NCBI RefSeq assembly: GCF_024756275.1
Contig: NZ_JANUGQ010000012.1
Span: 62,001 to 126,000 of the forward strand
DNA from: Streptomyces pyxinae
GTDB lineage: Bacteria > Actinomycetota > Actinomycetes > Streptomycetales > Streptomycetaceae
DNA length: 64,000 bases
Direction of reading: 5' to 3'
Shown here: one piece after another, positions 15,270 through 23,966 of the stretch
Layout: each line of letters starts with the position of its first letter
Position numbering within the stretch: position 1 is the first letter of the stretch
Position numbers and translations under genes: made by a program
The notes under the pieces: model-generated
Told to the model about the DNA's origin: nothing
Database searches by the model: none
What the model saw: the letters and a program-made list of their open reading frames with translations, nothing else

Positions 15270-17998
15270 CGTCCCGCCCCCACTCGTCCCTCGTCCGCCG
15301 GCCGTCCCCCGGCCTCCGCTCGCCCTTCTTGCCCCACGCGCTCTTCCTCCCCCATCCGCCCGTCGTCCCCCATCCGCCCGTCGTCCGCCGCTCGTCCGTC
15401 GTCCGCCGCTCGTCCGTCGTCCTCGTCCTCGTCCTCCGGGGTGCTCCGCGCCCCGCCGTCCCGCTCCCCGGCGGCCGGGAGGCCCAGCAGCCGGCGGACC
15501 AGCGGCTCCACGGCCGCCGCCCGGGCCGGGTCCAGACCGGGCCCGAAGCCGGGCGCGCCGGGCTCGGCGCCGCCGGACGGGGCCCGGGCGGCCGGGCCGC
15601 GCCGCACCCGCTCGCCCAGGGTGCGGCGAACGCCGGGCTCGTACGCCGCGAAGGTGCGCCGCAGCAGCGGCAGCACATCGGTGAACGCCTCCGCCGGCAC
15701 CCCGGTCAGCCAGGTGTCGATCAGCCCGAGCAGCCGCTCGTCGTGGACCAGCAGCATCCCGCCGCCGGAGCCGCCCGGGCCCTCGCCCGCGAACCCCTCG
15801 ATCCAGGCGGCGGCCTCGGCGGGCGGGGTGCCCGGGGAGAGGGCGAGCCCCATCAGCCGGGCGGCCTCCTCCCCGCCGAGGTGCTCGTCGTCCAGCAGCA
15901 GCCGGGCGGCCCGGCCCCGCAGCAGCCCGGGCACGCTCTCCCGGCCGGCGAGCGTCCGCAGCACGGCCGTCCATCGCCCGGCCACCCCGGCACCGGCCTC
16001 CGGACCGGCACCGGCCGCCGCTCGGGGCTCGCCGTCCACTCCGGCACCGGCATCAGTGCCGACGGCGGCGTCACCGGCGGGGAGCAGCCGGATCGCCTCG
16101 TGGACGGCGTCCACCTGGCGGCGCATCGCGGCGGCGCCGTCCGCGTCCAGCCCGGCGCAGGCGGGCGGCAGGCCGACGCAGATCCGCAGGGCCAGCCCGG
16201 TGGCGACCTCCGCCAGCGCCGAGGTGTCGGTGGACCGTACGTCCCCGTAGCGCAGCGAGCGGGCCAGGGCCGGGAGCGCCCCGGCGAGGTGGCCCACGTC
16301 CGCGTCGAGCGCCGCCCGGTCCGCCAGCGCCCGGAGCACCGCGGGCAGCGCCTCCGGCAGGGCGGCGAGCAGGCACTGTTCCGCGAGGGCGGTGATCTCC
16401 GCCAGCGCGGTCGCCCCGGCGGCGGCCGACTCGGCCCGGGCGGTGGCGGCGGAGAGCACGGTGGTGCCCCACATCCCGGCCTCCGCGACCCGCACGGACA
16501 GCTCCGGCTCCCAGCGCAGCCGCCAGCTCTCCCGGAAGGTGCCCGTACCGGACCGCCCGGCCACCGGCTCGCCCCAGCCGACGCCGAGCAGCCGGAGCCG
16601 GTGCAGCAGCCGGCTGCGCCCGGCGTCGGTCTCCTTCCGCAGGTCCAGGTCGAGTTCGCGCTCCAGTGCCTCGGGCTTGAGGCGCAGGGAGCGCTGGAGC
16701 CGGGTGAGATCGCGCTGGAGCGGCACCGCCGGGGCGTCGTCCGGGACCTCGCCGAGCACATCCCCGACGATCAGCCGGTCGCGGATCAGCTCCAGCGGCA
16801 CGTCGGAGCCGTCGCACATGACCGCCCGGACGGCGTCGAGGGTCTCGGTCAGCCCGGCGAGCGGGCGCCCGCGCATGGCCGCCAGGGCGGTGGCGAGCCG
16901 TACGGCCTCGATGACATGGGCCGAGGAGACCATCCGGTCCTCGTCCCGGAGCAGCCCGGCGATCCTGGTGAGCCAGCGCTCGACGGGCCGGTCGGGGGCG
17001 GCGAACAGGTGGCCGTACCAGCCCGGCGAGTCGATGCCGGCGCCGTAGCCGCTGTGCCGGGAGAGCCTGCGGTGGGTCCAGGGCACCCAGGTCAGCTCCG
17101 CCCTGACCTTGGGCAGCCCCTTGAGCAGGGCCCGGTCGGCGGTGACGGTGGTCTTCGCGGTGAGCGCCGGGAGGTGCCAGGCGCCGCAGACCACGGCCAC
17201 CGCGTCCCCGTGCTCCTTGCGGGCGGCCCGCAACTGGAGCCGCATGTACGCCTCGCGGACGAGATCGCGCCGGTGGCCGCCGTCCCCGTGGGTCTCGCGC
17301 AGCACCGCCATCGCCTCGGCGAGCGCGGCGAACGGCGCGAAGGGGTCGGCGGGGCTGGAGGAGCCGGAAGGGGCGGAGGGGCCGGAGGAATCGCCGGCGG
17401 CCGGGCCCGGCCTGGGCGCGGCCGCGTCCGGTCCCGGGCCGCCGCCCGGGACCGGCGGGGCCCGGTGCGCTCGGTGTGCTCGGTGTTCGACGACGTCCTC
17501 CCACCAGCGCTCCGGGTCGTCGTAGCCGGCCGTCTCCGCGAGCACGGCCAGCGGGTCGATCCGGACCGCACGGGGGTCGGCGCCCGGTCCGCCGGGCCCG
17601 TCCGGCACTGCCTCGTCCTCCTCGTCGCCCCAGGTCGGGTCGGCGGCGAGGGCGAGCGAGTGGGCGGCCGGCAGATCGATGAAGCGGACGGCGGCGCCCC
17701 GCTCCAGCGCCCAGCGCAGGGCGACCCACTCGGGCGAGAAGGCGGCCAGCGGCCAGAAGGCGGCGCGGCCCGGATCGTCCACCGCGTGCGCCAGCAGCGC
17801 GACCGGCGGGCGCATGCCCTCGTCGGCGGCGAGCGGCAGCAGGGCGTCCGCCTCGGGCGGCCCCTCGATCAGCACGGCGGCCGGGGCGGCGGCGTCCAGC
17901 GCGGCCCGCACCGCCCGGGCCGAGCCGGGGCCGTGGTGCCGGACACCGAGGAGCAGCGGGCCGGCGGGCCGGGTGGCGGTCGGGGCCGCGGTGGTCAT
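15266..17998 (-). CDS. DUF5682 family protein
   Basis: 910 residues. Starts with PLLLGVRHHGPGSARAVRAAL, a conserved His-rich motif at the head of DUF5682 proteins, followed by VLIEGPPEADALLPL, then AFFPLAAFSPEWVALRWAL-like and VVCGAWHLPALTAK segments. The domain resembles TraB/Tiki-type folds with possible metalloprotease-like motifs, but catalysis is not established. The middle and C-terminal parts are Ala/Leu-rich helical segments; the extreme C-terminus is a charged repeat (DDGRAADDGRMGDDGRMG). Start and stop both overlap neighbours by four bases, so it is tightly coupled between the MoxR ATPase and the VWA protein. It is the largest and least understood member of the module. Confidence 0.88.
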   Translation of the reverse strand: MTTAAPTATRPAGPLLLGVRHHGPGSARAVRAALDAAAPAAVLIEGPPEADALLPLAADEGMRPPVALLAHAVDDPGRAAFWPLAAFSPEWVALRWALERGAAVRFIDLPAAHSLALAADPTWGDEEDEAVPDGPGGPGADPRAVRIDPLAVLAETAGYDDPERWWEDVVEHRAHRAHRAPPVPGGGPGPDAAAPRPGPAAGDSSGPSAPSGSSSPADPFAPFAALAEAMAVLRETHGDGGHRRDLVREAYMRLQLRAARKEHGDAVAVVCGAWHLPALTAKTTVTADRALLKGLPKVRAELTWVPWTHRRLSRHSGYGAGIDSPGWYGHLFAAPDRPVERWLTRIAGLLRDEDRMVSSAHVIEAVRLATALAAMRGRPLAGLTETLDAVRAVMCDGSDVPLELIRDRLIVGDVLGEVPDDAPAVPLQRDLTRLQRSLRLKPEALERELDLDLRKETDAGRSRLLHRLRLLGVGWGEPVAGRSGTGTFRESWRLRWEPELSVRVAEAGMWGTTVLSAATARAESAAAGATALAEITALAEQCLLAALPEALPAVLRALADRAALDADVGHLAGALPALARSLRYGDVRSTDTSALAEVATGLALRICVGLPPACAGLDADGAAAMRRQVDAVHEAIRLLPAGDAAVGTDAGAGVDGEPRAAAGAGPEAGAGVAGRWTAVLRTLAGRESVPGLLRGRAARLLLDDEHLGGEEAARLMGLALSPGTPPAEAAAWIEGFAGEGPGGSGGGMLLVHDERLLGLIDTWLTGVPAEAFTDVLPLLRRTFAAYEPGVRRTLGERVRRGPAARAPSGGAEPGAPGFGPGLDPARAAAVEPLVRRLLGLPAAGERDGGARSTPEDEDEDDGRAADDGRAADDGRMGDDGRMGEEERVGQEGRAEAGGRPADEGRVGAGR

Positions 17999-19101
17999 GC
18001 GCTCACCTCGCGGCAGGCGCGGTAGAAGTCCTTCCAGCCGTCCCGCTCCCGGACCACGGTCTCCAGATACTCCTGCCAGACCACTCGGTCGGCGGCCGGG
18101 TCGCGGACCACCGCGCCGAGGATGCCGGCCGCCACGTCACCGGGGCGGAGCACCCCGTCACCGAAGTGGGCGGCGAGGGCCAGGCCGTTGGTGACGACCG
18201 AGATGGCCTCGGCCGTGGAGAGGGTGCCCGACGGGGACTTGACCTTGGTGCGGCCGTCGCTGGTGACACCGTCCCGCAGCTCCCGGAAGACGGTGACGAC
18301 CCGCCGGATCTCGTCCAGCCCCTCCGGCGCCGCCGGCAGGTCCAGCGACCGGCCCAGCTGGTCGACCCGCCGGGAGACGATGTCCACCTCGGCCTCGGCG
18401 GTGGCGGGCAGCGGCAGCACCACCGTGTTGAACCGGCGGCGCAGCGCGCTGGAGAGCTCGTTGACACCCCGGTCGCGGTCATTGGCGGTGGCGATCAGGT
18501 TGAACCCCCGCACCGCCTGGACCTCCTCGCCCAACTCGGGGACGGGCAGGGTCTTCTCGGACAGCACGGTGATGAGGGTGTCCTGCACATCGGCCGGGAT
18601 CCGGGTCAGCTCCTCGACCCGGGCGGTCATCCCCTCGGCCATGGCGCGCATCACCGGACTGGGCACCAGCGCGTCCCGGCTCGGGCCGTGGGCGAGCAGC
18701 TGAGCGTAGTTCCACCCGTACCGGATCGCCTCCTCGGGCGTGCCCGCGGTGCCCTGCACCAGCAGGGTGGAGTCCCCGCTGACGGCGGCGGCCAGATGCT
18801 CGGAGACCCAGGTCTTGGCGGTGCCGGGGACACCGAGCAGGAGCAGCGCCCGATCGGTGGCGAGCGTGGTGACGGCGACTTCCACGATCCGGCGCGGCCC
18901 GACGTACTTCGGTGTGATCACCGTACCGTCGGGCAGGGTGCCGCCCAGCAGATAGGTGGCGACGGCCCACGGCGACAGCCGCCAACGGGCCGGGCGCGGC
19001 CGGTCGTCGGCCGCCGCGAGCGCCGCCAGCTCATCGGCGAACGCCTCCTCCGCGTGCGGCCGGAGCGCCTCGGCTCGGGTGGTCTCGGTGGTTTCGGGCA
19101 C
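17995..19101 (-). CDS. MoxR-type AAA+ ATPase
   Basis: 368 residues. Walker A is LLLGVPGTAKTWVSEHLA (~residues 92-109). The MoxR-specific stretch ELTRIPADVQDTLITVLSE, sensor 1 (NLIATANDRDRGVNELSSAL) and the arginine-finger region (RRRFNTVVLPLP) are complete, so it should hydrolyse ATP. MoxR proteins remodel partner proteins together with VWA proteins; here the partner is encoded two genes downstream. GTG start at 19101 with GGAGGGGGAC 8 bases upstream. The gene heads a three-gene operon with four-base overlaps. A PafBC-type promoter lies at 19146-19168, giving a leader of about 40 bases. Confidence 0.93.
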   Translation of the reverse strand: MPETTETTRAEALRPHAEEAFADELAALAAADDRPRPARWRLSPWAVATYLLGGTLPDGTVITPKYVGPRRIVEVAVTTLATDRALLLLGVPGTAKTWVSEHLAAAVSGDSTLLVQGTAGTPEEAIRYGWNYAQLLAHGPSRDALVPSPVMRAMAEGMTARVEELTRIPADVQDTLITVLSEKTLPVPELGEEVQAVRGFNLIATANDRDRGVNELSSALRRRFNTVVLPLPATAEAEVDIVSRRVDQLGRSLDLPAAPEGLDEIRRVVTVFRELRDGVTSDGRTKVKSPSGTLSTAEAISVVTNGLALAAHFGDGVLRPGDVAAGILGAVVRDPAADRVVWQEYLETVVRERDGWKDFYRACREVSA

Positions 19102-19145
19102 GGTCGTGTCCCCCTCCAGATCGTGTGCGACCGGGTGTGGGAATC

Positions 19146-19168
19146 ACCGTGCACCACACCACTGACAA
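19146..19168 (-). promoter_or_regulatory. PafBC-type (RecA-independent DNA damage) promoter of the MoxR operon
   Basis: On the minus strand TTGTCAGTG (19168-19160), an 8-base spacer, then CACGGT (19151-19146). The family consensus, as described for mycobacteria and Streptomyces, is tTGTCRgtg-N8-TAnnnT; only the first base of the -10 differs. The expected start site is about 38 bases before the GTG, leaving room for the ribosome site. Confidence 0.7.
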
Positions 19169-19576
19169 TCCGTCGTCTCCGCAGATGGGAAGCACATTTG
19201 GCACGAACGGACGCGACCGGAACCGCGCCGGAGCGACGACCGCCGCGACCGGCCCCGTCGAGGTGACGCCCACACCGACCGGGCCCCGCCGGGGTGATAC
19301 CCACACCGACCGGGCCCGCGTCGAAGCGATGGTCCCGACGCCGGGTCCGCGGCGAAGTGCGTGCCACGAGGGCCGGGCCCGCCGGAGCCACGACGGTGAC
19401 GACCGGCGCCGTCACCGGTGTGACCGCCGCCGTGTCGTCCGTCTCCAGTGCACCGTCCCCGGCGCCGGTCACCGGCCGTGCCCGCGAGCGGGAATGCCGT
19501 CGGCCCGGACGGTGCGCGGGGCGCTGTCCGCTCGGCTCTCTGGGCGGGCGGCCCTCACGCGCCCCGGAGCTCCCGG
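19169..19576. other. Intergenic spacer with short direct repeats
   Basis: About 400 bases upstream of the MoxR promoter and after the lipoprotein gene. CCCACACCGACCGGGCCC-like units are repeated at about 19269 and 19302, each flanked by GCC/GGGG runs. I see no gene, terminator or tRNA in it. Confidence 0.5.
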
Positions 19577-20014
19577 TCAGCCGACGGCCGGGGAGACGGC
19601 GACACAGCCGCCGGCCGAGAGGACGCCCTCGCCGGACTTCTCGACCAGCGCCTTGCCCTGGTGGACGATCTTGCAGGTGACCTTTCCGGAGCCGGTGGCG
19701 TCCAGGGCCACCGGGAGGACGAGCGGGGCCTCGATGCCGCGCAGCTTCACCGTCTTCTTCCACGGCAGCGCGGGGTTCTCCACCGTCTCCATCTCGGGGT
19801 CGGCCGCGGTGCCGCCGCCCGCGTTGTACTGGATCGAGTCGACCTTGGTGCCGCCCACCTCGTAGGTGACCTCGTACTCCGTGTCGACCGCCTCGTCGAC
19901 GGCCTTGTCCACCTGCTTGGTCGCCTCGTCGGCCACCTGCGAGCAGGCGCCGAGGCCGAGCGCCAGTCCCCCGGCGGCGCAGATCGAGACCATGGCGCGG
20001 CTGATGCGGTTCAT
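19577..20014 (-). CDS. Small secreted lipoprotein, MmpS-like
   Basis: 145 residues. N-terminal signal peptide with a lipobox (GGLALGLGACSQ; Cys at ~25 would be lipidated), followed by a short Lys/Asp/Glu helix (EATKQVDKAVDEAVD) and a beta-rich domain beginning YEVTYEVGGTKVDSIQYN. The domain layout (lipobox or anchor, then a YxVTYEVxG strand and a GKVTCKIVHQGK strand near the end) resembles MmpS-type transport accessory proteins. Two further Cys (CKIV and GGCVAV) may pair. Start ATG at 20014 has an AGGGGGT site. It is a single gene, divergent from the SWIM gene; role in the module next door is unclear. Confidence 0.82.
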   Translation of the reverse strand: MNRISRAMVSICAAGGLALGLGACSQVADEATKQVDKAVDEAVDTEYEVTYEVGGTKVDSIQYNAGGGTAADPEMETVENPALPWKKTVKLRGIEAPLVLPVALDATGSGKVTCKIVHQGKALVEKSGEGVLSAGGCVAVSPAVG

Positions 20015-20181
20015 CGGATACCCCCTGATGAGTCGGCGCGAGCCGGCGCGGGCCGGCCTGAGCCTGTACGAGTCGGTCCCGGCCGGGATCGGCCGGACGA
20101 CAGTGACGAACAGTAAAGCGCATGCAAAGTCCGGCGGTGCGACCAAGGGGGCTGGAGGGTGAAACCCGCAGGCCGGGGCCG

Positions 20182-20204
20182 TTGTCAGTGGCTGGTCGTA
20201 CGGT
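20182..20204 (+). promoter_or_regulatory. PafBC-type promoter of the SWIM gene, apparently leaderless
   Basis: TTGTCAGTG (20182-20190), 8-base spacer, TACGGT (20199-20204): an exact match to tTGTCRgtg-N8-TAnnnT. The ATG starts only 8 bases after the -10 box, where transcription should begin, so the mRNA would have no leader. No ribosome binding site is present upstream, consistent with this. Confidence 0.8.
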
Positions 20205-20211
20205 CGTTCCC

Positions 20212-21558
20212 ATGAATCAGCAGCAGGGGGCGCGCTGGACGGCGGAACAGGTGCTGGCTCTGGCTCCTGACGACGCCTCACGCAGAGCGGGCGGCAGGCT
20301 CGGCACGGCCGGGCCGTGGTCGGAGACGGGCAGCGGCGGGGAGGGCGCCGTGTGGGGGCTGTGCAAGGGCAGTGGCAGCCGGCCCTATCAGACGGTGATA
20401 GACACCACCGGCCCGGCGTACAGGTGCAGTTGCCCGAGCCGGAAGTTCCCGTGCAAGCACGCGCTCGGGCTGCTGCTGTTGTGGGCGGCCGACGGGGCGG
20501 CGGTGCCCGAGGGGGAGGTGCCGGAGTGGGCCGGGCAGTGGCTCGCCGGCCGCCACGAGCGGTCCGAGCGGCCCCGGGAGGCCGGCGGGCGGACGGTGAA
20601 GACGGTGGATTCTGCGGCGGCCAGGCGCCGGGCCGAGCAGCGGGCGGCGCGGATCACCGCCGGGGCGGAGGAGCTGGAGCAGCGGCTCGCGGATCTGCTG
20701 CGGGGCGGGCTGGCCTCGGCCGACCGGGGCGGTTACGGACCCTGGGAGGAGACGGCGGCCCGGATGGTCGACGCGCAGGCGCCCGGGCTGGCCGGCCGGG
20801 TCCGGGAGCTGGGGGCGATACCGGGCTCGGGCCCCGGCTGGCCGGGTCGGCTCCTGGAGGAGTGCGCGCTCACCCATCTGCTCGACCGGGCCTGGCTGGA
20901 GGTCGAACGGCTGCCGGAGCCGCTGGCCGCCACGGTACGCACCCGGGTCGGCCTCACCGCGACGGTGGACGCCCCACCGGTGCGGGACCGCTGGTCGGTG
21001 CTGGCGCGGTACGACTCCTGGGACGGCCGGCTCACCACCCGGCGCACCTGGCTGCACGGCGCGGCGAGCGGGCGTACGGCGCTGCTGCTCTCCTTCGGGG
21101 CGGCGGGCCGGGCCCCGCAGCCGGGGCCGCCGGCCGGGACGGTGATCGACGCCGAGCTGACCCCGCACCCGGGCGCCGGACAGCTCCGGGCCGATCTGGG
21201 CGAGCAGTTCGGCCCGCCCGTCCCCGGTGCCGTCCCGCCTCCGGGCGGCCCGGTCGCGGACGCGCTCGCCGCCTATGGGCGGGCGCTGACCGACGACCCC
21301 TGGCTGGACGCCTGGCCGGTGACGCTGACCGGGGTCATACCCGGGCCTGTCCCGGACGGCGGCTGGCAACTGGCCGACGCGGACGGCGGGTCGGCGCTCC
21401 CGGTGGCGCCGGCCGCGCTCGCCCGGCCCGCGCTCTGGCGGCTGGCCGCGCTCTCCGGCGGGGCGCCGGTCACCGTCTTCGGACTCTGCGGCCACCGGGG
21501 CCTCACCCCGCTCGCCGCCTGGTCACCGGAGGCCACCGGGGCGGTTCCGCTCACCTGA
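20212..21558 (+). CDS. SWIM zinc-finger protein of the MoxR/VWA-associated module
   Basis: 448 residues. The SWIM motif CxCxnCxH is at about residues 69-82 (YRCSCPSRKFPCKHALGLLLLW), a zinc-binding fold that contacts DNA or protein. Before it is a compact domain (WTAEQVLALAPDDASRRAGG) and after it Ala/Arg/Leu-rich helices and a beta-rich C-terminal region. The full-length organisation matches the SWIM proteins that accompany MoxR-VWA genes (YehQ-type, from memory). It is divergently placed from the MoxR operon and followed by DUF5691 after 222 bases. The start ATG at 20212 coincides with the predicted transcription start. Confidence 0.9.
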   Translation: MNQQQGARWTAEQVLALAPDDASRRAGGRLGTAGPWSETGSGGEGAVWGLCKGSGSRPYQTVIDTTGPAYRCSCPSRKFPCKHALGLLLLWAADGAAVPEGEVPEWAGQWLAGRHERSERPREAGGRTVKTVDSAAARRRAEQRAARITAGAEELEQRLADLLRGGLASADRGGYGPWEETAARMVDAQAPGLAGRVRELGAIPGSGPGWPGRLLEECALTHLLDRAWLEVERLPEPLAATVRTRVGLTATVDAPPVRDRWSVLARYDSWDGRLTTRRTWLHGAASGRTALLLSFGAAGRAPQPGPPAGTVIDAELTPHPGAGQLRADLGEQFGPPVPGAVPPPGGPVADALAAYGRALTDDPWLDAWPVTLTGVIPGPVPDGGWQLADADGGSALPVAPAALARPALWRLAALSGGAPVTVFGLCGHRGLTPLAAWSPEATGAVPLT

Positions 21559-21780
21559 GCCGTCCCGAGTCCGCCCGTAACCCCTTCGGAACGCGTCCGA
21601 GCGTGCTCCCGCGCACCCCTGGACACACCCCCCGGGACGCCCACCGGGGACCACACCCGGCGGCCCGGGACACCGCGGCCCGGCGGCCCGGCAGAGGGGC
21701 CGCACAGCCGGCCCGGCGGCTGGGCGGCGGGGCCGGACCCCGGCCGGAGAATCCGCCGACGGAGCGACCATGGAGGCCCG

Positions 21781-23454
21781 ATGACCATCCCGGACACCAC
21801 CACGACCACCACCCCGGACACGACCGTCCCGGAAACCGCCACGGCCACCACCACGACCTGGGAAGACCTCGTCACCATGGCCCTGCTCGGCACCGATCGC
21901 CGCGCCCCGGCCCCGGATCTGCTGGGCCCGAACGGCCCGGCGGCAGGGCGGGACGCGCCGGTGGTGCTGCTGGACGCGGCGGCCCTGCACACCGTGCGGC
22001 GCCGGGCCGGGCTGCTGCCCGCGCCCGCCGCACCCGTGCCCGAGCCGGCCCCGCGCGACGACCGCCCGGCGCTGCCCGGGGCGGCCGCGCGGCGGCTCAC
22101 CCTGCTGCTGGCCGACCGGGCCGGCGCGGGCCAGGGGAGCGGCGGGCGGCGCGGGACCGCACCCGACCTCACCGAGCTGCTGCCGCAGTGGCTGGCCGCC
22201 GCCAACGAGTACGGCTACCGCGCCCCGGCGACCGCGCTGCCCGCCCTGCTGGACGCCGCCCGGGCGCGTACCGATCTGCGGCCGGGGGCGCTGGCGCTGG
22301 CCGGGCCCCGGGCGCTCTGGCTCGCCCGGCTCAACCCGGAGTGGCGGTTCGCCCTGCGGGGCGCCTCCGGGGCGGGCGCCCTGCCCTCCCCGGCCGACAC
22401 CGGCGCGGTGCGGCGGCTCTGGGACGAGGGCCTGTTCGCCGAACGGGTCGCCCTGCTCGGCGCCGTACGCGCCGACGACCCGGCCGCCGCCCGGGAGTTG
22501 CTCGCCGCCACCTGGTCGGCCGAACGGGCCGAGGACCGGCTGATGTTCCTGGACTCGCTGCGCAACGGGCTCGCCGACCCGGACGAACCCTTCCTGGAGC
22601 AGACGCTGGCCGACCGCAGCCGCAATGTCCGGGCCACCGCCGCCGAGCTGCTGTCGGCACTGCCGCACTCGGCGCTCGCGGCCCGGATGGCCGACCGGGC
22701 GGCCGGCTGTGTGGCCCTGGACCGTACGAGCGGCCCGGCGACCGTCATGGTGGAGGCACCGCACGAGTGCGACGCCGCCATGCAGCGGGACGGGGTGGTG
22801 GCCGCCGCACCGGCCGGGCGAGGTGAACGCTCCTGGTGGCTCGCCCAGTTGGTGGAGGCGACCCCGCTCGCCGTCTGGTCCGGCCGGCTCGGTGACCGGG
22901 AGCCGGCGGAGCTCGTGGCGCTTCCGGTCGCGGACGGCTGGCAGGAGGAGCTGCACGGGGCCTGGTGCCGGGCGGCCGTCCGGCAGCGGGACCCCGCCTG
23001 GGCCCGGGCCCTGCTCGGTCCGCCGGCCACTCCGCCCGCCTCGCTGGCCGAGCGGTCGAAACTGCTGGCCGTGCTGCCGGCCGGCGAACGGGCCCGCTGG
23101 GTAGCGGACTTCATCGCCGCGCACGGCCTGTCGGACGCCTTTCAGCTGCTCGGCGTCTGCGCGGTGCCCTGGTCACCGCCGCTGGGCCGGGCCGTGGTGG
23201 ACGCCCTGGACGCGGCCCGGGAGGCGGGCAGCTATCCCTGGAGCTTCAGCGGGGTGATGGGCCTGGCCGAGCGGTGCCTGGACCCGGGCGAGGCGGAGCG
23301 GCTGGAGCTGCCGGCCGGCGCCCCGGGGGAGCGGGAGGGCGCCTCGCCGGGGTCCGGCGACTACTGGGCGGAGGCGTTCCAGCGCCTGGTCGCCACCCTG
23401 CGCCTCCGCGCCGCCATGCTCGCCGAGCTCATCCCGTCCCCCGCCGCGCCCTGA
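21781..23454 (+). CDS. DUF5691 family protein
   Basis: 557 residues. After a Thr-rich head (TIPDTTTTTTPDTT) comes WEDLVTMALLGTDRR, the recognisable start of DUF5691, then a long alpha-helical, HEAT-like body (LTELLPQWLAAANEYGYRAP; NPEWRFALRG; FLEQTLADRSRNVRATAAELL) and a helical C-terminus. No catalytic motif is evident. DUF5691 proteins are, as I recall, encoded next to SWIM and MoxR/DUF5682/VWA genes, which fits this site. It starts with ATG at 21781 after GGAGGCCCG. The 222-base spacer from the SWIM gene shows no terminator, so both may share a transcript. Confidence 0.88.
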   Translation: MTIPDTTTTTTPDTTVPETATATTTTWEDLVTMALLGTDRRAPAPDLLGPNGPAAGRDAPVVLLDAAALHTVRRRAGLLPAPAAPVPEPAPRDDRPALPGAAARRLTLLLADRAGAGQGSGGRRGTAPDLTELLPQWLAAANEYGYRAPATALPALLDAARARTDLRPGALALAGPRALWLARLNPEWRFALRGASGAGALPSPADTGAVRRLWDEGLFAERVALLGAVRADDPAAARELLAATWSAERAEDRLMFLDSLRNGLADPDEPFLEQTLADRSRNVRATAAELLSALPHSALAARMADRAAGCVALDRTSGPATVMVEAPHECDAAMQRDGVVAAAPAGRGERSWWLAQLVEATPLAVWSGRLGDREPAELVALPVADGWQEELHGAWCRAAVRQRDPAWARALLGPPATPPASLAERSKLLAVLPAGERARWVADFIAAHGLSDAFQLLGVCAVPWSPPLGRAVVDALDAAREAGSYPWSFSGVMGLAERCLDPGEAERLELPAGAPGEREGASPGSGDYWAEAFQRLVATLRLRAAMLAELIPSPAAP

Positions 23455-23552
23455 GCCGGGGGACGGGGAGGAAGCGAAAGGAGGCGACGACGGCCCAGGC
23501 CGGGGTGACGAGGCGTCGGGGCGACCCGGCCGGGAGCCGGGCGGGGGCGGGG

Positions 23553-23966
23553 TCAGGTCTCCGAGGTGGCGCGGACATGGGCGTTGACCCACTCCACGAT
23601 GGAGGTGGTCGTGGCGCCCGGGGTGAAGATCTCCGCCACGCCGAGCTTCTTCAGCGGCTCGATGTCCGCCTCCGGGATGATGCCGCCGCCGAAGACCTGG
23701 ATGTCCTCGGCGTCCCGCTCCCTCAGCAGCTCGATCACCTTGGCGAACAGCGTGTTGTGCGCGCCCGAGAGGATCGAGAGGCCGATGGCGTCGGCGTCCT
23801 CCTGGATGGCGGTGTCCACGATCTGTTCGGGGGTCTGGTGGAGTCCCGTGTAGATGACCTCCATACCGGCGTCCCGCAGCGCACGCGCGATCACCTTCGC
23901 GCCGCGATCGTGCCCGTCGAGGCCCGGCTTGGCGACCACCACGCGGATCGGACCGGTCACACCCAT
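23553..23966 (-). CDS. icmB: Cobalamin-binding subunit of isobutyryl-CoA mutase
   Basis: 137 residues, essentially only a B12-binding domain. The base-off/His-on motif DxHxxG is DGHDRG at residues 17-22 with the Co-ligating His19; the second signature LSILSGAHNTLF (S-x-L) and GGGIIPEAD follow. This is the small subunit that, with the large substrate-binding subunit IcmA encoded elsewhere, interconverts isobutyryl-CoA and n-butyryl-CoA, linking valine catabolism to polyketide precursors. Length and sequence resemble the Streptomyces IcmB as I know it. A lone methylmalonyl-type B12 subunit of another mutase is the alternative. ATG at 23966 (MGVTGPIRVVV) is the first start. Confidence 0.85.
   Translation of the reverse strand: MGVTGPIRVVVAKPGLDGHDRGAKVIARALRDAGMEVIYTGLHQTPEQIVDTAIQEDADAIGLSILSGAHNTLFAKVIELLRERDAEDIQVFGGGIIPEADIEPLKKLGVAEIFTPGATTTSIVEWVNAHVRATSET

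Noticed and set aside
15329..18025. Long open frame on the plus strand antisense to the VWA/DUF5682 genes
   Set aside because: It mirrors the true genes on the other strand, has no family motif, and its composition is that expected from high third-position GC. Similar antisense frames over pcrA, the GMC/aldehyde dehydrogenase genes and the kinases were dropped for the same reason.
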